Below the pieces are notes generated by a model. That model saw only the letters and a program-made list of their open reading frames with translations. It was not told where the DNA came from and did no database searches. From Prevotellaceae bacterium UBA1786 (GTDB lineage: Bacteria > Bacteroidota > Bacteroidia > Bacteroidales > Bacteroidaceae), in NCBI GenBank assembly GCA_002314525.1, contig DCGE01000195.1, positions 6,103 to 14,521 of the forward strand: a DNA stretch of 8,419 nt. The letters are read 5' to 3'. Numbering within the stretch: position 1 is the first letter of the stretch; every line of letters starts with the position of its first letter. The position numbers were made by a program, and so were the translations under genes. This document shows, piece by piece, positions 1 through 6,809 of the stretch.

Positions 1-2118
1 AAGGAAGACGGCACATTCGAGTTCTATGTAGCCACCCAGAACGAAATAAAGGAAGACACACTCTCGGAATACAAGCCTGCAAAGGGCAAGGAGACCTACT
101 TCTTCTCATACAACCCCGACACAAGGAAACTGACGAGGATGGAGAACCGCTGGAAGAGTCAGGTGTATCCGAGTTGGGCAAGTATCTCGCCTGACGGAAA
201 GACGGTGGTCTTCGCCAAGGACTTCAACCTGTACAGGATGTCGCGTGAGGACTATGAGAAGTTCAAGGACAACGAGATGAAGAACGACAAGAAGACACTG
301 AAGAAGGAGAAGATGGACTCGTTGCTCACAGAGACACAGCTGACGACCTTCGGCCAGAAGAACTTCGGTTTTGGAATGCCTTACAGTTACCTGAACACCG
401 ACACCCTCGACAACGGAAAGAGGAAGGGCGAATGGGGCGTGTGGAGTCCTGACTCGAAGTATTTCGTGGTACAGATTGAGGACAGCCGCAAGGTGAAGGA
501 ACTGTGGGTCATCAACTCCATGGCCAATCCGCGTCCTACGCTGGAGACCTACAAGTACGAAATGCCGGGCGACAAGGACATCCCGCAGGCCCATCTGTAC
601 ATCTTCAACATGGAAGACACCACATACAAGGAGATAAACTGTGCGGCATTCAAGGACCAGAGTCTTTCGATTGGCTACAAGCCGAGAGAGCAGAAGGACC
701 GCGACCGCCACGAACTGGCCTACACATGGTTGGGCAATGACAAGGAGTTCTATCTGACCCGTTCGAGCCGTGACCTGCACCGCATAGACATCTGCAAGTA
801 CGTTGTAGGCGAAGACACCCTGCGTACAGTGATCGAAGAACGCATGAACACCTATCAGGAAGTGCGTCCGCTGGCTGTCATTGACGGTGGGAAGGAAGTG
901 ATACAGTGGAGTGAGAGGAACGGTTGGGCACACCTATATTTATATACAGGCGACGGCAAACTGAAGAACGCCATAACGGAAGGTGCATACCATGTGATGG
1001 ATATCCTGAAGGTGGACGAGGCAAACCGCACGGTGTATTTCACCGCCAACGGCTACTATCCCGACGAGAACCCATACTACCAGCACCTGTTCCGTGTAGG
1101 TTTCAATGGCGGCAAGCCGAAGGAAATCAGCAAGGGCGACTTCTTCCACGATCCGTATATCGACGACAAGGCACAGTACTTCGTAGATAACTACAGTCGT
1201 GTGGACTGTCAGCCGAAGACTGCCCTCTTCACCACATCGGGTACGAAGGTGATGGATCTGGAAGAGGCCGACATGGATCAGCTGCTGGCTCAGGGATACA
1301 AGTATCCGGAGGTCTTCAAGGTGAAGGCAGCCGACGGAGTGACAGACCTGTGGGGAGTGATGTACAAGCCGTTCAACTTCGACTCCACCAAGACCTACCC
1401 TATCATCGACTACGTGTATCCAGGTCCGCAGGTAGAGGCCACCTACTACCCTTTCACCAAGATGTCGCTGCGTACCGACCGACTGGCACAGGCAGGGTTC
1501 ATCGTGATTTCGGTGGGAAACAGAGGCGGACATCCGGACAGGTCGAAGTGGTACCACAACTACGGCTACGGCAACCTCAGAGACTACGGACTGGCCGACC
1601 AGAAGTTCGCCATCGAGCAACTGGCCAACAAGTATAAGTTCATCGACATCAACAAAGTCGGCATCCACGGACACTCAGGCGGCGGTTTCATGAGTACGGC
1701 AGCCATCTTCAAATACCCAGACTTCTTCAAGGCCGCAGTGAGCTGTGCGGGCAACCACGACAACAACATCTACAACCGCTGGTGGTCGGAGACCCATCAC
1801 GGAGTGAAGGAGAAAGTGGAGAAGAACGACACCACGTTTGCATACAGCATAGCCACGAATCCTCAGATTGCCAAGCAGTTGAAAGGACATCTCCTGTTGG
1901 TTCACGGTGATATCGACAACAACGTACACCCAGGCAATACGACACGAGTGGTCGATGCTCTCATCCGAGCAGGCAAGCGTTTCGACATGCTGATGCTCCC
2001 TCAGCAGCGACATGGTTTCGGTGACATGAACGAGTACTTCTACTGGCGATTGGTGGATTACTTCTCAGAGCACCTGCTGGGCAAGAAGGAGACGATGATC
2101 GACATACCGGAGCTGTAG
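1..2118 (+). CDS. S9 family (DPP IV-like) serine peptidase, 5'-truncated
   Basis: The reading frame is open from base 1 to the TAG at 2116-2118, giving 705 residues; the N-terminus lies outside the window and the ATG at 139 is internal. The first ~430 residues look like a DPP IV-type beta-propeller, with blade motifs such as SPDGKTVVF and WSPDSKYF (about residue 148). The C-terminal ~260 residues are an alpha/beta-hydrolase. The nucleophile elbow GHSGGGF places Ser at residue 559, Asp at 639 (HGDIDNNVH) and His at 671 (QQRHGFG). The Asp-His spacing of 32 equals that of human DPP IV (708/740). The family cleaves short peptides from N-termini, often after proline, usually in the periplasm of Bacteroidetes; the export signal cannot be checked here. 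I do not see the Glu-Glu N-terminus-binding motif of classical DPP IV before WSPDSK, so exact specificity is open. The family call is firm; a DPP IV activity label is not. Confidence 0.93.
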   Translation, partial: KEDGTFEFYVATQNEIKEDTLSEYKPAKGKETYFFSYNPDTRKLTRMENRWKSQVYPSWASISPDGKTVVFAKDFNLYRMSREDYEKFKDNEMKNDKKTLKKEKMDSLLTETQLTTFGQKNFGFGMPYSYLNTDTLDNGKRKGEWGVWSPDSKYFVVQIEDSRKVKELWVINSMANPRPTLETYKYEMPGDKDIPQAHLYIFNMEDTTYKEINCAAFKDQSLSIGYKPREQKDRDRHELAYTWLGNDKEFYLTRSSRDLHRIDICKYVVGEDTLRTVIEERMNTYQEVRPLAVIDGGKEVIQWSERNGWAHLYLYTGDGKLKNAITEGAYHVMDILKVDEANRTVYFTANGYYPDENPYYQHLFRVGFNGGKPKEISKGDFFHDPYIDDKAQYFVDNYSRVDCQPKTALFTTSGTKVMDLEEADMDQLLAQGYKYPEVFKVKAADGVTDLWGVMYKPFNFDSTKTYPIIDYVYPGPQVEATYYPFTKMSLRTDRLAQAGFIVISVGNRGGHPDRSKWYHNYGYGNLRDYGLADQKFAIEQLANKYKFIDINKVGIHGHSGGGFMSTAAIFKYPDFFKAAVSCAGNHDNNIYNRWWSETHHGVKEKVEKNDTTFAYSIATNPQIAKQLKGHLLLVHGDIDNNVHPGNTTRVVDALIRAGKRFDMLMLPQQRHGFGDMNEYFYWRLVDYFSEHLLGKKETMIDIPEL

Positions 2119-2125
2119 GGGAAGG

Positions 2126-2155
2126 CTGCGGAGCCGCAGTTAGAGTTAGGAGTTG
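2126..2155. repeat. Short hairpin plus AGTTAG direct repeat in convergent spacer
   Basis: CTGCGG (2126-2131) and CCGCAG (2134-2139) form a perfect inverted repeat with a two-base centre. It is followed at once by two tandem copies of AGTTAG (2138-2149) and a related GAGTTG (2150-2155). The site lies between the stop codons of two converging genes, so a bidirectional terminator role is possible. No T-tract follows the stem on either strand, so it is not a canonical intrinsic terminator. The rest of the 52-bp spacer holds nothing I can name. Confidence 0.35.
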
Positions 2156-2170
2156 TGGTTGATAAAATGG

Positions 2171-3142
2171 CTATATATGGTACTTTGAAGAAAGTGTTGG
2201 GAAGAAGACATTCAGTACATGATTGAATAGGAGGATTAATGCTATGACAGCCCATGCTGCGGGGATGTGATAAGCCTTGTCTATATGTACAACCACCAAG
2301 TCCTTAACCGCTACCCATACGAACATATGGATACACATGAGTCGTAGCGACTGACGGCCAAGGTATGCAAATACAGAGGTCGCCATCTTGAGGTGTCTGA
2401 AAATGGTACCAAAAATCCAAGCTTCTGTAAATCCCAGTATAACAAACAGCAATATGCTGACAACGGGATACATACCATAGTGTCGGATAGACATGTTCGT
2501 CTGCCCGTTGATAACCGCAGTTAGAACGAACAGTACGATAGTCGGCAACAGAAGCCAGATTCCCTTTTTGTACGTAAATAGAGGCTTGAACCTGTACCCT
2601 GCGATGATCAGTAGTGCACCTACCGGAGCCGTATCAACGCTCCACGGAAGGAGTATAGGGAGGAAACTGAAGGCTACCGCCAGCAAGGCATACAATAAGG
2701 TCATAATCCACCTGCAATTGAAATACTGCCAAATATACACGAGTAGGTATGACGTGAACAGCGATGTCATGAACCACAGAGGTGTGCACCCACCACTGAG
2801 CATTATATCAGACTGGTCAACGGAAATACTTCGCCTGGAATATAATACTCCCGCAAAATGTGAGAGCCACTCGGGATCTTTGCCTACCGCCACTGACATC
2901 AGGCATGTGAGGACAACGAAAAAGATGGTGTAGAAGAAGTATGGCACCAGCAACCGACTTGTCTTCCTCCTTATGCCTTTGCGGAAACCACGGTTGGGGT
3001 TGAAGGTATATACCGATACCACGAAGAACATGGAGACATAGCCTGCAGAAACAATGTCTGAATAACAAGGAAAGGCATTCATGTGAACAAGCATGATGAG
3101 CAGTATTCCGATGCCCTTGACTGAGTCAACCCATTTAATCAT
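2171..3142 (-). CDS. Acyltransferase 3 family integral membrane protein
   Basis: This 323-aa protein has about ten hydrophobic segments (roughly residues 10-22, 30-47, 65-90, 120-140, 145-168, 171-183, 194-212, 222-248, 265-284, 293-314). Its N-terminus WVDSVKGIGILLIMLVH (D6, K9, H20) matches the first helix of the acyltransferase-3/OafA-like family, whose members transfer acetyl or other acyl groups to sugars of LPS, exopolysaccharide or glycopeptides. Other family features are MFFVVSVY (37-45), RLLVPYF (63-69), LWFMTSLF (122-129) and the late helix motif YLGRQSLRLMCIHMF (260-274). The usual 'SGY' after the second helix reads 'SVY' here. It converges on the S9 peptidase gene and diverges from the MG2 gene, so it appears to be a single-gene unit. 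Codon choice is more mixed and A+T-richer than in the flanking genes, which could mean lower expression or acquisition. The substrate cannot be predicted. The ATG at 3142 begins the conserved motif, so the start is well supported. Confidence 0.85.
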   Translation of the reverse strand: MIKWVDSVKGIGILLIMLVHMNAFPCYSDIVSAGYVSMFFVVSVYTFNPNRGFRKGIRRKTSRLLVPYFFYTIFFVVLTCLMSVAVGKDPEWLSHFAGVLYSRRSISVDQSDIMLSGGCTPLWFMTSLFTSYLLVYIWQYFNCRWIMTLLYALLAVAFSFLPILLPWSVDTAPVGALLIIAGYRFKPLFTYKKGIWLLLPTIVLFVLTAVINGQTNMSIRHYGMYPVVSILLFVILGFTEAWIFGTIFRHLKMATSVFAYLGRQSLRLMCIHMFVWVAVKDLVVVHIDKAYHIPAAWAVIALILLFNHVLNVFFPTLSSKYHI

Positions 3143-3171
3143 TATTTCTCTATTATGTACAAAAACAAACG

Positions 3172-3179
3172 CAAATATA
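3172..3179 (-). promoter_or_regulatory. Probable Bacteroidetes -7 element (TATATTTG) for the acyltransferase gene
   Basis: Read on the minus strand the sequence is TATATTTG, an exact match to TAnnTTTG, ending 29 nt before the ATG. No good TTTG lies at the -33 position; a TGTG at 3201-3204, 21 nt upstream, is the nearest candidate. The match sits in A+T-rich DNA, so chance occurrence is possible. Confidence 0.5.
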
Positions 3180-3289
3180 CAACATTTATTTCACATTATG
3201 CACATTTTAGGCAAGAAAATAATTCCTTGTTTTTTAGGTGTGGCTTGTAAAAATAACTGCCAACTATAATTTATTTACCATAAAACAAC

Positions 3290-3318
3290 TTTGTTTCAAG
3301 AAAAAACAATAACTTTGC
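3290..3318 (+). promoter_or_regulatory. Bacteroidetes-type promoter for the MG2-domain gene
   Basis: TAACTTTG (3310-3317) matches the -7 consensus TAnnTTTG, and TTTG at 3290-3293 can serve as the -33 element, although the 16-nt spacer is shorter than the usual 19-21. The 11-mer TAACTTTGCAG recurs exactly at the tsaB and yicC promoters in this window. With the ATG at 3335, the predicted leader is only about 10 nt. Confidence 0.65.
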
Positions 3319-3334
3319 AGAAATTATTTAGTAA

Positions 3335-5947
3335 ATGAGGTTATCAAGATCGTTTTTAATCATCATATTCCTCATCTGCCTTGGATATAAAGCGAGGGCT
3401 CAGGAACTGACTCCGGAACAGAGGTTGGGATTGTTCGTGAAGAACGTGAACGTATTCAACAAGACCTACCCTCAGGAGAAGGTGTATCTGCACTTCGACA
3501 ACACCGGCTATTTCATAGGCGAGAACATGTGGTTCAAGGCATACGTGGTTGCCGGACCTATGCACAAGCCGTCGCCACTGAGTAAGGTGCTCTATGTGGA
3601 GTTGCTCTCCCCGGAAGGAAGGATCGTACAGTCGTGTAAGCTGAAGGTGACAAAGGGTCATGCCGAAGGACGGTTCCAACTCGCACACCTGTTGCATGCG
3701 GGCTACTACGAAGTGAGAGCTTACACGAGGATGATGCTCAACTGGGATGAGGGAGGCATATTCAGCAGGGTGTTCCCGATATTCGACAAAGCCAAGACCA
3801 CCCAGGACTTCATCAGTCCGAAGATGACCCTGCTGACGAGAGGACAGAAGATTCCGGAGGAGAGGCAGAAGGCAGACTTCAAGGTGGGGAAGATGAACAT
3901 GATGTTCTTCCCGGAGGGAGGAAGTCTCGTTGCAGGACTGAAACAGACGGTGGCCTTCAAGGTATTCACGAAGGAAGGACAGGGACAATCAATAGCAGGC
4001 AAGATAACAGACAAGGATGGCAACACGTATGCCACGTTCAAGTCAGAGCACAACGGCATGGGTACGTTCAGCATCACAGCCTACGAAGACAGCAGGTACA
4101 AAGCAGAATTCACCGTTGACGGCAAGGAATACTCCTTCAAACTACCGGAGGCCGTGACATACGGCTATTCACTCGGTATAACAGATCAGGATTCCGTATA
4201 TCGCATATTGATACAACGGTCGGTACCCGACGAGGAAGTCGTAGGTATGGCAGTATCGAACGGCGGAAGCGTGTTCCTGTTTGAAAAACCCGAATTCGAG
4301 GACAACCAGTTCTCGATGCTTGTGGAAAAAGACGCATTGAAGGACGGAGTGAACCAGTTCGTGCTCTTCGGTCAGGACGGCAGTCCGTTGGCACAGAGGA
4401 TGGTGTTCCGAAAGCCGAAAGCCACGGCATCGTTGACAGCCAAGTTCGACAAGAAGACCTACAAGCCGTTTGAGAAGGTGACGATGGACTTCGAACTGAA
4501 GGACGCCGACGGGAGTCCGGTAGAGACGAACTTCTCGTTGGCCGTACGCGACATGGATACCAACCTGCCAGGTTCACACACCGGCAACATGCTCAGCAAC
4601 ATGCTGCTGAGCAGTGATCTGAGAGGATTCATAGAAGGCATAGACTGGTACTTCGAAGCCGACGACAAGGAACATGACAGAGCACTCGACAACCTGATGC
4701 TGACCCAGGGATGGTACCGCTACAACTGGCGTCAGATGGCACATCCGGAAGACTTCAAGATAGACCACTACATAGAGGAAGGACTGATGATAGGCGGAAC
4801 ACTGTCGTCGTACTACAGGCACAAGTCGAAAGCCGGTTCGCAGATCACCGTAATACTCTACGACACAATCAAGGGAGGTATGCTGAAAGGCCGTGCAACG
4901 GCAGACTCACTGGGCCATTTCGCATTTCTGTCAGAGGACTTCTACGGCAGATGGCAGATGTATATCAACACAAAGGAGAAGAACAAGAGAAAGGAGATTG
5001 ACGTACACCTGGACCGTCAGTTCACCCCCGACAGCAGAGCCTACGAGCCATTGGACACGTGGATGTATGTGAGAGACGAGAGACGAGAGACGAAAGACGA
5101 GAGTGGAAATGAAATACAAGGACCAGACAGGAGGAAACTCGACAAATACAAGTACGAGAACCTGATTCCGGAGACCGTGATAACGACCGGGAAGCGCTGG
5201 ATGGAAGGCAGGCCTATAAAGACCGCCACCATACTCTATGACCTTGAGGAGGAACGGACCAGAGAAGATGACACCGGTGAGCTGTATCTGGAAAGTCTGT
5301 TCGACTACATGGAAAGGAACAACAAGTACTTCACATATGAACTGGACTCAAACGGTACACATAAATGCTACTACAAGAGCAGGGAAGTAATGTGGATAAT
5401 TGACAACAAGGACTATTCACTGGTTGACGTAGAGAGGATCAACGCAAAAGACATCGAGGCCATACTCATCAATGACAAATACGGTGCGGCCCTGAGATAC
5501 AGCCGTCCTTTCGGACTTGATTCCATCAACAGTACGGCGGGCAACGGCGACAAGCCATCGAATGCGCCGGGCAATGACGGAGAGGCAAGCGGTTCATCGA
5601 TCTCGTCGGAGGCAGCAGACTTCAACGAACAGATGGATTCAATGAGCCGGAATGTGCTCATCTTCCTCTATCTCGACCCTAAGGCGAAGAACGACAGGAA
5701 GGGCGAGAGGAACACATTGGTGCAGGGATATACGAAGTATGTGGATTTCTACTCACCCGACTACGAGGACCTGGTGATGCCTGACGAGAAGGACTTCCGC
5801 AGGACGCTCTACTGGAACCCGAACATAAAGACGGATGCCGGCGGTAAGGCAAAGGCGGTGTTCTACAACAACGGTCAGTGTACGGATATGGAGATGGAAG
5901 CCACGACGGTATGTCCGAGCGGCAATGTAGCAGTGACTAAAGAATAG
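3335..5947 (+). CDS. Exported MG2-like (alpha-2-macroglobulin-related) protein with plug-like C-terminal region
   Basis: The protein has 870 residues with a Sec signal peptide: basic RLSR, hydrophobic FLIIIFLICL, and probable cleavage after ARA (residue 22). There is no lipobox. Residues 48-70 (EKVYLHFDNTGYFIGENMWFKAY) resemble the MG2/macroglobulin beta-domain of a large Bacteroidetes family. Further beta-rich segments follow to about residue 450. Residues ~680-720 (REVMWIIDNKDYS, then INAKDIEAILINDKYGAALRYS) look like a degenerate TonB-dependent receptor plug. A low-complexity Gly/Ser/Asn linker (~730-765) precedes the C-terminal RTLYWNP (823-829) and TDAGGKAKAVFYNN, a macroglobulin-like strand pair typical of the family. 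There is no outer-membrane barrel, so it is not a complete receptor. A periplasmic or outer-membrane-associated role is inferred; the biochemical function is unknown. The start is fixed by the signal peptide and the promoter immediately upstream. A heptanucleotide repeat lies within codons ~579-591. It appears monocistronic and converges on tsaB. Confidence 0.85.
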   Translation: MRLSRSFLIIIFLICLGYKARAQELTPEQRLGLFVKNVNVFNKTYPQEKVYLHFDNTGYFIGENMWFKAYVVAGPMHKPSPLSKVLYVELLSPEGRIVQSCKLKVTKGHAEGRFQLAHLLHAGYYEVRAYTRMMLNWDEGGIFSRVFPIFDKAKTTQDFISPKMTLLTRGQKIPEERQKADFKVGKMNMMFFPEGGSLVAGLKQTVAFKVFTKEGQGQSIAGKITDKDGNTYATFKSEHNGMGTFSITAYEDSRYKAEFTVDGKEYSFKLPEAVTYGYSLGITDQDSVYRILIQRSVPDEEVVGMAVSNGGSVFLFEKPEFEDNQFSMLVEKDALKDGVNQFVLFGQDGSPLAQRMVFRKPKATASLTAKFDKKTYKPFEKVTMDFELKDADGSPVETNFSLAVRDMDTNLPGSHTGNMLSNMLLSSDLRGFIEGIDWYFEADDKEHDRALDNLMLTQGWYRYNWRQMAHPEDFKIDHYIEEGLMIGGTLSSYYRHKSKAGSQITVILYDTIKGGMLKGRATADSLGHFAFLSEDFYGRWQMYINTKEKNKRKEIDVHLDRQFTPDSRAYEPLDTWMYVRDERRETKDESGNEIQGPDRRKLDKYKYENLIPETVITTGKRWMEGRPIKTATILYDLEEERTREDDTGELYLESLFDYMERNNKYFTYELDSNGTHKCYYKSREVMWIIDNKDYSLVDVERINAKDIEAILINDKYGAALRYSRPFGLDSINSTAGNGDKPSNAPGNDGEASGSSISSEAADFNEQMDSMSRNVLIFLYLDPKAKNDRKGERNTLVQGYTKYVDFYSPDYEDLVMPDEKDFRRTLYWNPNIKTDAGGKAKAVFYNNGQCTDMEMEATTVCPSGNVAVTKE
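5071..5105 (+). repeat. Heptanucleotide tandem repeat (GAGAGAC)n inside the MG2 gene
   Basis: Three perfect copies of GAGAGAC (5071-5091) are followed by a one-mismatch copy GAAAGAC (5092-5098) and a decayed fifth copy (5099-5105). Translated in frame it gives a charged stretch, RDERRETKDES, in an otherwise ordinary linker. The unit length is not a multiple of three, so gain or loss of one copy would shift the reading frame. Confidence 0.9.
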
Positions 5948-5948
5948 A

Positions 5949-5995
5949 AGCCCCCATTGCTATTCACCTCCCCTCGGGGAGGATGGGAGGGGGCT
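5949..5995. repeat. Nested palindromic repeat, REP-like, at the 3' ends of the MG2 gene and tsaB
   Basis: Inner arms CCTCCCC (5967-5973) and GGGGAGG (5976-5982) surround a two-base centre; outer arms AGCCCCC (5949-5955) and GGGGGCT (5989-5995) enclose them. The element is G+C-rich, lies between converging genes and overlaps the last codons of tsaB. It could act as a bidirectional transcription barrier, but no T-tract follows. Its composition and placement resemble dispersed palindromic repeats that I recall from Bacteroidetes genomes; that resemblance is from memory and is not tested here. Confidence 0.7.
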
Positions 5996-6694
5996 CAGAG
6001 GGCCCAGAGGATTCTTGGCAACTGTGGCGCGGAACTCCTTGAGGTAGAACGGTTCGAAGTAGGCGACATCCTGGAATTCATCGTTGAGGAAGGCACGTTC
6101 GGCAAGCGGGCACATATTCTTGGCATGAGGGATGATGCCGCTGATGAAGCGTGCGTTGGGATGAGTGATGACCTCCCTGCATTTGTCGGAACCATTGCCG
6201 AAAAAATAGATGATGTGTCGGTCGAGTTCCTCGGCAAACGAAGCGGCATCGATGACCATAGGCTGAACCGGCATCTTCTCCCTGAGTGCCCTGTCGTAGA
6301 GAGCACAATAGACCTCCATGCGTCTGGCATCGATCATAGGACAGAGCCACGCATCGTCGGGAAGTTCACAGTCTCCAAGAAGGACAGGAACACAAAGCAG
6401 CTTCAGCGTCGGAACACTCAGCAGTTTCAGGTTCTGAGCATAGCAAACACCCTTTGCCATTGACACACCGATTCGGAGACCTGTGTAAGAACCAGGACCA
6501 CTGCTGACAGCAACCCCATCGAAAGGAATTCCATGGCTGTCGGTGAAGGAAAGAGCCTCCCTGACGAAACCGCCGAGTTTCTGAGCGTGAGCGTGTCCTG
6601 TAAGTTCCTCAGTCTTAAATATATTTGCCCCGTCCTGACTTACTGCAACGGAACAGGCATCTGTCGATGTCTCAATATGAAGGATAGTTGCCAT
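5960..6694 (-). CDS. tsaB: tRNA threonylcarbamoyladenosine biosynthesis protein TsaB
   Basis: This 244-aa protein is TsaB (YeaZ), the scaffold subunit that binds TsaD and, with TsaE, transfers the threonylcarbamoyl group to A37 of ANN-decoding tRNAs in the cytoplasm. The N-terminus ILHIETSTDACSVAV (4-18) is the degenerate ASKHA phosphate-binding strand. SSGPGSYTGLRIG (64-76) is the family signature, and IDARRMEVY (121-129) is another conserved block. The ATG at 6694 starts directly before the conserved strand and lies about 20 nt after a predicted transcription start. TsaB proteins are usually near 230 aa; here the last ~12 residues (LSPLPSSPRGGE) are encoded by a palindromic repeat and look like a non-conserved extension. 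The gene diverges from yicC and converges on the MG2 gene, with only 12 bp between their stop codons. Confidence 0.97.
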   Translation of the reverse strand: MATILHIETSTDACSVAVSQDGANIFKTEELTGHAHAQKLGGFVREALSFTDSHGIPFDGVAVSSGPGSYTGLRIGVSMAKGVCYAQNLKLLSVPTLKLLCVPVLLGDCELPDDAWLCPMIDARRMEVYCALYDRALREKMPVQPMVIDAASFAEELDRHIIYFFGNGSDKCREVITHPNARFISGIIPHAKNMCPLAERAFLNDEFQDVAYFEPFYLKEFRATVAKNPLGPLSPLPSSPRGGE

Positions 6695-6719
6695 ATCAAC
6701 TAATTTTAGAATCAGACTG

Positions 6720-6750
6720 CAAAGTTACACAAAAATAATACTTCAACAAA
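6720..6750 (-). promoter_or_regulatory. Near-consensus Bacteroidetes promoter for tsaB
   Basis: On the minus strand, TTTG (6747-6750) is separated by 19 nt from TAACTTTG (6720-6727). This matches the -33/-7 consensus TTTG-N19-21-TAnnTTTG in both boxes and in spacing. The -7 box ends 25 nt before the tsaB ATG. Confidence 0.8.
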
Positions 6751-6757
6751 CATTTCT

Positions 6758-6788
6758 TTTGTTAATTGGAGATAATTCCTTAACTTTG
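6758..6788 (+). promoter_or_regulatory. Near-consensus Bacteroidetes promoter for yicC
   Basis: TTTG (6758-6761), a 19-nt spacer and TAACTTTG (6781-6788) match the Bacteroidetes consensus in both boxes and in spacing. The -7 box ends 21 nt before the chosen yicC ATG at 6810. This promoter also argues against a start upstream of it, such as the in-frame TTG at 6759. It probably also drives the gene downstream of yicC. Confidence 0.82.
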
Positions 6789-6809
6789 CAGAATTCAACT
6801 GAAAAAAAT

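Noticed and set aside
106..1674. Long open frames on the minus strand (106-933 and 940-1674) opposite the S9 peptidase
   Set aside because: The plus-strand frame has a continuous, recognisable peptidase with catalytic residues. The antisense frames result from its codon bias and show no recognisable domain or promoter.
3212..3236. Weak CAAG...CTTG stem followed by T6 resembling an intrinsic terminator
   Set aside because: The stem is only four base pairs plus interrupted pairing, and no plus-strand gene ends upstream of it.
3245..3270. E. coli-like TTGTAA...TATAAT promoter in the divergent spacer
   Set aside because: The 14-nt spacing is too short, and Bacteroidetes housekeeping sigma factors use TTTG/TAnnTTTG; a match in A+T-rich DNA is expected by chance.
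5957..6463. 168-codon plus-strand open frame opposite tsaB
   Set aside because: It begins in the palindromic repeat, runs antisense to well-conserved TsaB codons and has no family resemblance.
6759..6809. Upstream in-frame TTG start for yicC
   Set aside because: It would place the start within the promoter and add 17 residues before the universally conserved MIxSMTG start.
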